Source: Rubrobacter xylanophilus
GTDB taxonomy: Bacteria; Actinomycetota; Rubrobacteria; Rubrobacterales; Rubrobacteraceae
Reading direction: 5' to 3'
Length of the DNA: 64,000 nucleotides
NCBI RefSeq assembly: GCF_007164525.1
Contig: NZ_AP019791.1
Location: 2,591,501-2,655,500 of the forward strand
In this document: positions 41,761 to 49,421 of the stretch, piece after piece
Numbering within the stretch: position 1 is the stretch's first letter
Layout of the letters: each line of letters opens with the position of its first letter
Notes under the pieces: model-generated
Told to the model about the DNA's origin: nothing
Seen by the model: only the letters and a program-made list of their open reading frames with translations
Databases searched by the model: none
Position numbers and translations under genes: made by a program

Positions 41761-43088
41761 GGGGGGTTCTTCGCGCCGGCGGTCGAGAGGCGTTTCGCGA
41801 CGGACTCCGCGGCGTACCGTGCTCCGGGGATCCTCAGAAGGAGCTCCGCGATCCGGTCCGCGATCCGGTAGCGGATCCTCCGCCGCCGCTCCTGCCTGCG
41901 CAGGCGCTGCTTCAGCCGGGCGTTTTCCTGCCGCAGGTTCCTTATCCTCTGCCGGAACCTCTCCAGGTTCTCCTCTCTGTAGCCGCTGTGGGCGATGATC
42001 GCCGCGCCCCGCTCCAGCGCGTCCTGCAAGGCCCGGACCAGCTCCTCGTTGTCGGGGGTGCCCTTCAGGGCCCGGAGGTTCTCCCGGGCGAAGTAGCTCT
42101 CGCTGTAGCCGGTCAGATCCAGGGCCCGGACGGCCTCCGGATCTATCTCGTCCGGGAGCGTCTGGCACCGCTTCAGGGCGCCTGCGGCCTGGAGGTTCAG
42201 CATACTCCTGAGGCATTTCTCGCAGCCGCCGCAGTTGCCGGCTCCGCCCGTCCGGTCGCAGACCTGCAGCCACTTCATGGCGGGGGCGAAGCCGGAGATC
42301 TCCGCGGCCTTCCGTACCCTGCGGACCTCGCAGCCGTCGTGGTAAAAGCTGGTCCTCTCGGTGCTCCAGAGGGGATCCAGGATGGGATGGGTGCCCTGGG
42401 GCCTGAGGTTGTCGTAGTTGGAGGTCGTGGAGCCGGCCACGAACACCTTCCCGACCACATGCTGGAAGAGCAGGGCGGCGCTCGCTATCCAGGGGCCGTG
42501 GGCGTATTTCCAGGGTATGCGGTGCTCCCTGGAGAGCTGCCGGAAGTTGGTGTCCACCTCTATGAGGGCTTTGCCCGTGGCCTTCGCCACCTCGCGCACC
42601 CTGCGGAGGGCTCGCTCCCTGGCCCGGGGATCCTCCCCCTGGGGGTGCAGGTAGAGGAGGTGCGTGATCTCCTCCCTGTGGCGCATCAGCGTGTGGAAGG
42701 AATCTATCCCCCCTCCGAAGACGCAGGCCACGCCCTCCGCCGGCCGGTTTGCAGGAGCCGTTCCCATACCCTCCGCGCGGATCCCGACCTTCCGGAAGAC
42801 GCTCTCCCACATGTTGAAGATGTCCTGGATCTGGGCCGTCGCCTCCAGGAGCCTCGGAGAGACCCCACCCGGGATGCTCAGCTGCTCCCCGTGCCGCATC
42901 GCCAGAAGCAGCAGCCCGGGGACGAGGAAGTCCAATCCCGGGTAAAGCCTCTCGCTGGAGGCGTAGTGGAGCTCCAGCTCCTCGCCTCCCAGCGTCGCGG
43001 ACACGCAAATCTCTCGTCCCGACGCGTCCCAGACGACATCCTCCACGCGAAGCCCGGAGCTCCGCCCGCCTTCCGTCTCTCCTTGCAC
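41754..43088 (-). CDS. PP-loop (alpha-hydrolase fold) protein with zinc motif and coiled-coil tail, function unknown
   Basis: 444 residues from GTG 43088, after GGAG at 9 nt; the very long upstream reading covers other genes and is rejected. A PP-loop is visible as VACVFGGGIDSFHTLMRH near residue 130, similar to QueC, GuaA and TtcA-type ATP pyrophosphatases. FVAGSTTSNYDNLRPQGTHPILDPLWSTE follows. Four cysteines, C-x9-CxxCxxC in QVCDRTGGAGNCGGCEKCL near residue 285, could bind zinc. From residue ~375 a basic coiled coil (ENLERFRQRIRNLRQENARLKQRL) is followed by an amphipathic end. It is probably an ATP-activating enzyme on an unknown substrate. It is divergent from a QueT-type transporter gene. 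Confidence 0.75.
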   Translation of the reverse strand: MQGETEGGRSSGLRVEDVVWDASGREICVSATLGGEELELHYASSERLYPGLDFLVPGLLLLAMRHGEQLSIPGGVSPRLLEATAQIQDIFNMWESVFRKVGIRAEGMGTAPANRPAEGVACVFGGGIDSFHTLMRHREEITHLLYLHPQGEDPRARERALRRVREVAKATGKALIEVDTNFRQLSREHRIPWKYAHGPWIASAALLFQHVVGKVFVAGSTTSNYDNLRPQGTHPILDPLWSTERTSFYHDGCEVRRVRKAAEISGFAPAMKWLQVCDRTGGAGNCGGCEKCLRSMLNLQAAGALKRCQTLPDEIDPEAVRALDLTGYSESYFARENLRALKGTPDNEELVRALQDALERGAAIIAHSGYREENLERFRQRIRNLRQENARLKQRLRRQERRRRIRYRIADRIAELLLRIPGARYAAESVAKRLSTAGAKNPPY

Positions 43089-43250
43089 CTCTTTTCTCTC
43101 CTCTCGCCTCTCCACTAGCCCCGCGAACCGCAAAAGAGCGACCGAGAGGTCGTGCGCGGCTCCGGGGACCGATGCAGATACCCGCGGCGGATGTCGTTGT
43201 ACACTCTGCCTCGCAGGCAGCGTAGAGGTTCCGGCTGAAAGGAGGGCGAG

Positions 43251-43727
43251 TTGGTCCCGGCTCACGCGGCACGGGCGCGCACGGTGGCGGTCGCCGGGGT
43301 GGTGGGCGCCCTCTACGTCGTGCTCTCCCTGGCGGTGGCCCCCATCGCCTTCGGCCCGCTGCAGTTCCGCGTGGGGGAGGCGCTCAAACCCCTCGTCATA
43401 AAGCACCCCGCCGTCATACCGGCCCTCGGGGTGGGCACCGTGATCATCAACCTCTTCTCGCCGTTCGCCGGGGTGCTGGAGCTGGCCTTCATGCCGGTCG
43501 TGGACATGGTCGGCGGCGCTCTGTGCTGGTTCGTCGCCCGCGCCGTCGGCGGGACCTTCGGAAGCTACCTGGCCTCCTTCGTCTACGCCGTCTTCACCGC
43601 CGCCGGCGTCGGCGTCGTGCTGCACGTGGCCGCAGGACTCCCCTACCTGCCCTCCTTCGCTTCCGTCGCCGCTTCCGAGGTCATCCTGCTGCTCGCCGGA
43701 AACGCCGTGCTGGTGCGCCGGGTCTAG
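43251..43727 (+). CDS. QueT-family membrane transporter (ECF S-component-like)
   Basis: 158-residue membrane protein with about five helices. AVAPIAFGPLQFRVGEALKPLVIKHPAVIPALGVGTVIINLFSPFAGVLELAFMPVVDMVGG is characteristic of QueT, a substrate-binding component of an ECF transporter thought to carry a queuosine precursor. The start is TTG at 43251 with AGGAGG 5 nt upstream. No preQ1 riboswitch could be drawn. The ECF energising module is not in the window. Unassigned sequence of 162 bp separates it from the divergent PP-loop gene. Confidence 0.85.
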   Translation: MVPAHAARARTVAVAGVVGALYVVLSLAVAPIAFGPLQFRVGEALKPLVIKHPAVIPALGVGTVIINLFSPFAGVLELAFMPVVDMVGGALCWFVARAVGGTFGSYLASFVYAVFTAAGVGVVLHVAAGLPYLPSFASVAASEVILLLAGNAVLVRRV

Positions 43728-43799
43728 AGCTTCTGTATACTGGATACTAACCTTCTCCGGGGTTCTGTGGGAGAGCGTGGAGTGGGGGAGGAGGTAGCG

Positions 43800-45086
43800 G
43801 TGGCTGACGTTACCGGCGGTGTTCGGCGGGAGGATACGGAGCGGGCTCCGAGGACGTGGGGCGAGCGTCTGAGGTTCGTGGGGCCGGGGCTGGTCGTTGC
43901 GGCGACGGGGGTGGGGGCGGGGGACATGGTCTCTTCGCTCTCGGCGGGGACCAACTTCGGGACCGTTCTGATCTGGGCGATCGTCATCGGGGCGCTGCTC
44001 AAGTACGTGCTCACGGAGGGGCTTGGGCGGTGGTACATGGCGAGCGGGACGACCATCCTCGAGGGCTGGCGGTCGCTCGGGCTGTGGGCGAGCCTGTACT
44101 TCGTGATCTATCTGCTCATAGTCACCTTCGTCTTCGGGGCGGCGGTGATCTCGGCCTCTGCGCTGGCGACCACGGCGATGTTCCCCGGGGTGATGCCGCT
44201 GTGGGCGTGGGCGGTGCTGCACGGCATCTTCGGTTTTGTGGTCATCGGCATCGGGCGCTACAGGCTCTTCGAGCGGATCATGGAGTTCTTCGTGGGCCTG
44301 ATGTTCGTGACGGTGATAGGGCTTGCGATCATGCTGACCCCCAACCTCGGGGAGCTGGCGCTCGGGGTGGTCGTCCCCCGGATACCGGAGGGGTCATTGC
44401 TCTACGCGCTGGCGGTCATCGGCGGGGTCGGGGGGACCTTCACGCTGGCCTCCTACCCCTACTGGGTGCGCGAGCGGGGCTGGAGCCGGCCGGCCTGGAT
44501 CCCGACGATGCGGCTGGACCTGAGCGTGGGCTACCTCTTCACCGCGCTGTTCATGGTCTCCATGCTGGTGATAGGCGCGGAGCTGCTCTTCGCCCGGGGC
44601 GAGGGGATCAGCGGTGGGGAGGGTCTCGTGGCCCTCTCGGACCCCATCCGGGAGCGCTTCGGGGCCCTGGCGAGCTGGTTCTTCCTCATCGGCTTCTGGG
44701 CCGCGGCCACGAGCTCCATCCTCGGTGCCTGGAACGGTGCGGCCTACCTGTTCGCCGACTCGGTCCGCACCATCCTGAGGGTGCCGGACGAGCGGGCCGA
44801 GGAGTACCTCTCGGAGACGGGCCTCTGGTTCCGGCTGATGCTGGTGTGGATCACCTTCCCGCCCATGCTCCTGCTCTCCTTCGGCCAGCCGGTCTTGCTG
44901 GTGGTGATCTACGCCGCGCTGGGAGCCTTCTTCATGCCGTTCATGGCCTTCACCCTGCTCTGGCTGCTCAACTCCCGGCGGGTGCCCCCAGAATACCGTA
45001 ACGGCTGGCTCTCCAACGCCATGCTCGCCGCCGCGATCCTGCTGTTCGTGGTGGTGGGGGTGCAGGAGGTGGCCGGAGCCCTCTAG
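43800..45086 (+). CDS. Nramp-family transporter lacking the canonical metal motif
   Basis: 428-residue membrane protein with about 11 helices. The Nramp fold is clear from RLRFVGPGLVVAATGVGAGDMVSSLSAGTNFGTVLIWAIVIGALLKYVLTEGLGRW in helices 1-2. The helix-1 metal motif DPGN of classic Nramp is replaced by GAGDM, and no MPH is seen in helix 6 (GGVGGTFTLASYPYW instead). It therefore belongs to a divergent branch and may not transport Mn2+ or Fe2+ in the usual way. GTG at 43800, 5 nt after GGAGG, is a better start than the GTG at 43767. The stop overlaps the convergent PRC-BON gene. Confidence 0.85.
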   Translation: MADVTGGVRREDTERAPRTWGERLRFVGPGLVVAATGVGAGDMVSSLSAGTNFGTVLIWAIVIGALLKYVLTEGLGRWYMASGTTILEGWRSLGLWASLYFVIYLLIVTFVFGAAVISASALATTAMFPGVMPLWAWAVLHGIFGFVVIGIGRYRLFERIMEFFVGLMFVTVIGLAIMLTPNLGELALGVVVPRIPEGSLLYALAVIGGVGGTFTLASYPYWVRERGWSRPAWIPTMRLDLSVGYLFTALFMVSMLVIGAELLFARGEGISGGEGLVALSDPIRERFGALASWFFLIGFWAAATSSILGAWNGAAYLFADSVRTILRVPDERAEEYLSETGLWFRLMLVWITFPPMLLLSFGQPVLLVVIYAALGAFFMPFMAFTLLWLLNSRRVPPEYRNGWLSNAMLAAAILLFVVVGVQEVAGAL

Positions 45087-45706
45087 CCGACCTCCACGTC
45101 GGTGGTGTCCACCTCCAGCACCTCCGGAATGCCCATCAGCTCCTCGACGACGGCCTCGAGATCCTCCTGTGTCGAGACGGACCCGGTGAGCTCCACCACG
45201 CCGTCCCGGATGGAGCCCACCTCCAGCTCCGTGTCCGCAAGCAGCTCCTCGACCTCCGCCCTGAGATCCTCGCTCTCTTGCATCCTGGGTTCCACCTCCT
45301 CTTCTCCAGTGTCAGGGTCTATATACGCGTCCGTGCGCGGATAGCCGGAGTCCGCGCTGGTCGATCCCTCGTCCTCCCATTCCTCCCGCGCCAGCTCCTC
45401 CGGCGCCTGCGCCTCGGAACCGCTGACCGGCCCGGTGACGAACTGCCCCTCGTGCGGACGGTCCTCGACCTCGCCCCGCGCAGGCGCATAGCCCTCGAAA
45501 TGCTCCCCGGAACGCAGCGTCACGAACTCCACCTCATCGTCCACCGAGACGTCCGTCACCGGTACCTCGAAGCTCTCTCCCTCCCTCTCCACCACTACCC
45601 GGGTTACGGCCCCGCTTCGCTCGTCGCGAACCGCCTCCACGATCCTGCCTACCGGTTCCCCCTCCGGTGTCCGAGCCTCGAGCCCGGTCAGCTCCCGTCC
45701 TTCCAT
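45083..45706 (-). CDS. PRC-barrel plus BON-domain protein
   Basis: 207-residue acidic cytoplasmic protein. The N-terminal PRC-barrel is MEGRELTGLEARTPEGEPVGRIVEAVRDERSGAVTRVVVE and following strands to about residue 75. A linker of ~60 acidic residues leads to a BON domain: LRAEVEELLADTELEVGSIRDGVVELTGSVSTQEDLEAVVEELMGIPEVLEVDTTDV. ATG at 45706 (AAGGAGG 11 nt upstream) is preferred over TTG at 45733. Such proteins are often stress-related and may bind membranes or polymers. It is convergent to the Nramp gene. Confidence 0.82.
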   Translation of the reverse strand: MEGRELTGLEARTPEGEPVGRIVEAVRDERSGAVTRVVVEREGESFEVPVTDVSVDDEVEFVTLRSGEHFEGYAPARGEVEDRPHEGQFVTGPVSGSEAQAPEELAREEWEDEGSTSADSGYPRTDAYIDPDTGEEEVEPRMQESEDLRAEVEELLADTELEVGSIRDGVVELTGSVSTQEDLEAVVEELMGIPEVLEVDTTDVEVG

Positions 45707-45786
45707 AAGCCGATCGACCTCCTTCCACCGCAAGCAAAACCCGCAAAGCCCCTACTTACCACACTTCGCGCCCCTCGAATCCTGCT

Positions 45787-45814
45787 TGATCTCATCTTTT
45801 TCAGTAATAAAATA
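45787..45814 (+). promoter_or_regulatory. Promoter of the clpC/clpE-like gene
   Basis: TTGATC (45787-45792) and TAAAAT (45809-45814) are 16 bp apart within a strikingly AT-rich stretch for this genome. It predicts a leader of about 97 nt. No CIRCE, HAIR or CtsR operator was found close to it. Confidence 0.6.
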
Positions 45815-45917
45815 TGAGCGTGTCAAGCTTAGATTTTCGAGGTTATGGAGTTTGGTTCTCTGGGAATCTAAGGCTCTGCACGAATTTACGATCTTCTTCG
45901 GGAGGTTTCAGGGTCAG

Positions 45918-48581
45918 ATGATATGCGAGAACTGTGGGGTTCGGCCGGCGAGCGTGCAGGTCTTTCAGCAGCAGGGTGGGCAGCGCAGGGAGACCTACCT
46001 GTGCACCCAGTGTGCGCGCGAGCTGGGCATGATCGGGGGTGGTTCCGGTCTGCTGAACCCGTTTGAGATGTTGCACAATCTGCTCCAGCAGCATTCACAG
46101 GGGCCTGGCAGTCTCTTCGAGGCGCTCTCCCGGGAGGCTCAGGAAGCGGTGATGCGTGCCCGGGAGGCCTCTGCGGGCTCTGGCGGGGAGGCCGCCATCG
46201 GCACCGACCATCTGCTGGCCGGGATCGTCTCCGGGGACAACGTGGCCACGGAGGCGCTGCGGCGCGCGGGGGCCGACGTTGAGGGCATGCGGGCCAAGTT
46301 CCGCGAGCAGCGGGGGGATCCCGGGGAGAAGGTCTACACCTTCACCCCCAGCGCCAAGCGGGCGCTGCAGCTCTCCTTCACGGCGGCGAGGCAGATGGGC
46401 GCGCCGCAGGTCGGTGCCGAGCACCTGCTGCTCGGGCTGCTCGGCGAGGGTGACGGCAACGCCTACCGCATCCTCTCCCAGCACGGGGCGGGGGATGCCG
46501 AGGCGCTGCGGCGTGAGATCCTGCGCCTGCTGCAGCAGCGCGGCGGGCAGGTGGGGGCCGGGATGCCCGGTGCGGCGTCTGGCGGCACGGGGATGCCCGG
46601 CGGGCCGCAGGGGCCGCACAGCCGGACCCCGGTGCTCGACCAGGTCAGCCGCGACCTCACCCGGATGGCGCGCGAGGGCGAGCTCGACCCCGTCATCGGG
46701 CGGGCCGGCGAGATAGCCCGGGTGGTACGCATCCTCTCGCGGCGCACCAAGAACAACCCCGTGCTCATCGGCGAGGCCGGCGTGGGCAAGACCGCCATCG
46801 CCGAGGGGCTGGCCCAGCGGATAGTCTCCGAGGACGTGCCCGAGGTGCTCAAGGGCAAGCGGGTCGTCGCCCTCGACGTCGGGGCGCTGGTCGCCGGCAC
46901 CCGCTTCCGCGGGGACTTCGAGGAGCGGATGAAGCAGCTGCTCGCCGAGCTGCAGCAGGAGGAGAAGAACATAATCCTGTTCATCGACGAGCTGCACACC
47001 ATCGTCGGCGCGGGTGGCGCCGAGGGGGCGGTGACCGCCTCCAACATGCTCAAGCCCGCGCTCGCCCGGGGCGAGCTGCAGGTCGTCGGGGCCACCACCC
47101 TCGACGAATACCGCAAGAACATTGAGAAGGATCCGGCGCTCGAGCGGCGCTTCCAGCCGGTCCTGGTCGAGGAGCCCACGGTGGACGAGACCATCGCCAT
47201 CCTCTTCGGGCTCAGGGACCGCTACGAGGCTCACCACCGGGTGCGGATCTCGGACGAGGCCATCATCGCGGCCGCGCAGCTCTCCGAGCGGTACATCACC
47301 GACCGCTTCCTGCCGGACAAGGCCATAGACCTGCTGGACGAGGCGGCCGCCGAGGTGCGCCTGCGCTCGACGGTGCCGCCGGTGGACCTCAAGCGGATCG
47401 AGGAGGAGATAGCCTCTCTCGAGAACCAGAAGGAGGACGCGGTGCGGGCCGAGGACTACGAGCGGGCCGCCCAGTACAAGCAGCGTATAGAGCAGCTCAA
47501 GCTCGAGCTGCGGGAGAAGCAGGAGGGCTGGGCCGGCAACCGGGAGGCCAACGCGCCCGAGGTCCGACGGGAGGACATCGCCCGCATCCTGGAGGAGTGG
47601 ACCGGCATCCCGGCCACCAACATCGTCCAGGAGGAGGCCGAGCGGCTGTTGAACCTGGAGGACGTGCTGCACGAGCGGGTCATCGGGCAGGACGAGGCCG
47701 TGAAGGCCGTCGCCGAGGCCATAAGGCGGGCCCGCGCGGGGATAAAGGACCCCAAGCGTCCGGTCGGGAGCTTCATCTTCCTCGGGCCCACGGGCGTGGG
47801 CAAGACCGAGCTCGCCCGCACCCTCGCCGAGTACCTCTTCGGCGAGGAGGAGGCGATGATCCGGATCGACATGAGCGAGTACCAGGAGAAGCACACCGTC
47901 AGCCGGCTGGTGGGCGCGCCTCCGGGCTACGTGGGCTACGAGGAGGCCGGGCAGCTCACCGAGCAGATCCGGCGCCGGCCCTACAGCGTGGTGCTCTTCG
48001 ACGAGATCGAGAAGGCCCACCCCGACATCTTCAACACGCTGCTGCAGATTTTGGACGACGGGCGGCTCACCGACGCCCAGGGGCGGACGGTGGACTTCCG
48101 CAACGCGGTCATCATCATGACCTCCAACGTCGGGAGCCAGCACCTGGTCTCCGAGCGGCAGTTCGGGTTCACCGCCCGCGAGGGCGTGGACTTCCGGGAG
48201 ATGGAGCGCCGGGCCAGGAACGCCCTGGAGCAGACCTTCCGCCCGGAGTTCCTGAACCGGATCGACGAGATCATCGTCTTCCGGCCGCTCTCCAAGGAGG
48301 ACGTGATGCGGATCGTGGACATCATGCTCCGGCGGCTGAACAAGCACCTGGAGAGCCAGCGGATCTCCGTGGAGGTGACCCCGGAGGCCCGGGAGTTCCT
48401 GGCCGAGGAGGGCTACGACCCGAAGTTCGGCGCCCGGCCGCTCTCCCGTGCGATCCGGCGCCACATCGAGAACCCGCTCTCCAGCAGCATTATCGAGGGC
48501 GGGTTCGGCCCGGGCGACACGGTGGTCGTGGACCGCGACGGCGACCGGCTGACCTTCCGGGCGAAGGCCCCGGTCTCCTGA
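45918..48581 (+). CDS. Clp protease ATPase, ClpC/ClpE-like with N-terminal zinc finger
   Basis: 887-residue Hsp100 unfoldase that feeds ClpP. It begins with a zinc finger [16 protein letters not shown]...LCTQCA (two CxxC pairs, residues 3-36) as in ClpE. Next is a Clp_N double repeat ([23 protein letters not shown]). AAA1 has [15 protein letters not shown] near residue 285 and [17 protein letters not shown]-like coiled middle domain ([22 protein letters not shown]) follows. AAA2 has [15 protein letters not shown] near 623 and [16 protein letters not shown]. The finger makes it closer to ClpE than to actinobacterial ClpC, which lacks it. ATG at 45918 follows GGGAGG by 12 nt. Confidence 0.93.
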   Translation: MICENCGVRPASVQVFQQQGGQRRETYLCTQCARELGMIGGGSGLLNPFEMLHNLLQQHSQGPGSLFEALSREAQEAVMRAREASAGSGGEAAIGTDHLLAGIVSGDNVATEALRRAGADVEGMRAKFREQRGDPGEKVYTFTPSAKRALQLSFTAARQMGAPQVGAEHLLLGLLGEGDGNAYRILSQHGAGDAEALRREILRLLQQRGGQVGAGMPGAASGGTGMPGGPQGPHSRTPVLDQVSRDLTRMAREGELDPVIGRAGEIARVVRILSRRTKNNPVLIGEAGVGKTAIAEGLAQRIVSEDVPEVLKGKRVVALDVGALVAGTRFRGDFEERMKQLLAELQQEEKNIILFIDELHTIVGAGGAEGAVTASNMLKPALARGELQVVGATTLDEYRKNIEKDPALERRFQPVLVEEPTVDETIAILFGLRDRYEAHHRVRISDEAIIAAAQLSERYITDRFLPDKAIDLLDEAAAEVRLRSTVPPVDLKRIEEEIASLENQKEDAVRAEDYERAAQYKQRIEQLKLELREKQEGWAGNREANAPEVRREDIARILEEWTGIPATNIVQEEAERLLNLEDVLHERVIGQDEAVKAVAEAIRRARAGIKDPKRPVGSFIFLGPTGVGKTELARTLAEYLFGEEEAMIRIDMSEYQEKHTVSRLVGAPPGYVGYEEAGQLTEQIRRRPYSVVLFDEIEKAHPDIFNTLLQILDDGRLTDAQGRTVDFRNAVIIMTSNVGSQHLVSERQFGFTAREGVDFREMERRARNALEQTFRPEFLNRIDEIIVFRPLSKEDVMRIVDIMLRRLNKHLESQRISVEVTPEAREFLAEEGYDPKFGARPLSRAIRRHIENPLSSSIIEGGFGPGDTVVVDRDGDRLTFRAKAPVS

Positions 48582-48602
48582 GAGAGGGCGCAATTAGAGA
48601 GG

Positions 48603-48638
48603 GGAAGAGCCCCCGGGAGAGCTCCCGGGGGCTCTTCC
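48603..48638. terminator. Bidirectional terminator between the Clp ATPase and GST genes
   Basis: A near-perfect 17-bp stem is centred on the loop at 48620-48621: GGAAGAGCCCCCGGGAG pairs with CTCCCGGGGGCTCTTCC. It lies 21 bp after the clp stop and directly adjoins the stop of the convergent GST gene, so it can serve both. T runs are absent, as often in this genome. Confidence 0.75.
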
Positions 48639-49343
48639 TCATCGCCCGTACTGCCTCTTCCCGAAGAGCACTTCGCGGGCTCGCTCGTCCATCTCCTCCG
48701 CGGAGCGGCGCAGCTCCTTTCCGACCTCGAGCGCACGCCTCACGGCCGGGCGGGACTCGATGGCCCCGTACCAGCGTTTCAGGTTGGGGAAGTCCTCCAG
48801 CCGCTGGCCCTGCCGCTCGTGGGAGATCAGCCAGGGGAAGATCGCCATGTCCGCGATGGTGTACTCCTCGCCCGCGACGTACTCGCTCTCGGAGAGCCTG
48901 CGGTCTATGACCCGGTAGATCCTGGCGGCCTCGTTGGTGTAGCGCTCGATGGCGTAGGGGATCTTCTCCGGAGCGTAGGCCCGGAAGTGGTGGTTCTGCC
49001 CCAGCATCGGGCCGACGGTGCCCATCTGGAACATCAGCCACTCCAGCGTCCGGTACTTTTTGCGCGGCTCCTGCGGGTAGAATTTGCCGGTCTTCTCGCC
49101 GAGGTAGATCAAGATGGCCCCCGACTCGAAGACGCTGATGGGCTCCCCGCCGGGCCCCTCGGGGTCCACGATGGCCGGCATCTTGTTGTTGGGGCTTATG
49201 CGGAGGAACTCCTCCCTGAACTGGTCTCCGGCGGTGATGTCCACCGGCCTTATCTCGTAGGGTACCCCGGCCTCCTCGCAGAAGATCGTGATCTTGTGCC
49301 CGTTGGGCGTGGGCCAGTAGTAGAGCTCTATGGGTCTCGCCAC
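48639..49343 (-). CDS. Glutathione S-transferase-like protein (YghU/YfcG, nu-class-like)
   Basis: 234-residue thioredoxin-fold plus helical-domain protein. The N-terminus IELYYWPTPNGHKITIFCEEAGVPYEIRPVDITAGDQFREEFLRISPNNKMPAIVDPEGPGG, with ISVFESGAILIYLGEKTGKFYP, is the nu-class GST pattern: a Thr-Pro-Asn-Gly motif instead of the usual catalytic Tyr/Ser, and the glutathione-binding ESGAI. The C-terminal domain has YTIADMAIFPWLISHERQG. Family members act as disulfide reductases. GTG at 49343 is preceded by GGGGAG. Actinobacteria generally use mycothiol, so the thiol used here is uncertain. Confidence 0.88.
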   Translation of the reverse strand: MARPIELYYWPTPNGHKITIFCEEAGVPYEIRPVDITAGDQFREEFLRISPNNKMPAIVDPEGPGGEPISVFESGAILIYLGEKTGKFYPQEPRKKYRTLEWLMFQMGTVGPMLGQNHHFRAYAPEKIPYAIERYTNEAARIYRVIDRRLSESEYVAGEEYTIADMAIFPWLISHERQGQRLEDFPNLKRWYGAIESRPAVRRALEVGKELRRSAEEMDERAREVLFGKRQYGR

Positions 49344-49421
49344 TTCTTCTCTCCCCTTTTGCCGTACCGCTCTTCGGAAGGAGAGGCTACCACAGGGAGC
49401 GGCCGCCTCCGGGGGGAGGGA

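Noticed and set aside
43209-43250. Possible preQ1-I riboswitch before the QueT-type gene (AGAGGTTCCGGC)
   Set aside because: The 5' half resembles the aptamer but the pairing CCTCT segment and the A-rich 3' tail are absent, so the stem and pseudoknot cannot form.
38170-43272. Very long minus-strand open frame of 1700 codons, and similar long frames opposite mutS (35735-38182) and clp (46095-48593)
   Set aside because: They lie opposite well-supported genes, have Arg/Pro/Gly-rich low-quality translations and arise because GC-rich codons give few stops in the antisense frames.
45770-45840. HspR (HAIR) operator from CTTGA...TCAAG before the clp gene
   Set aside because: The two halves are too far apart and the inner bases do not match CTTGAGT-N7-ACTCAAG.
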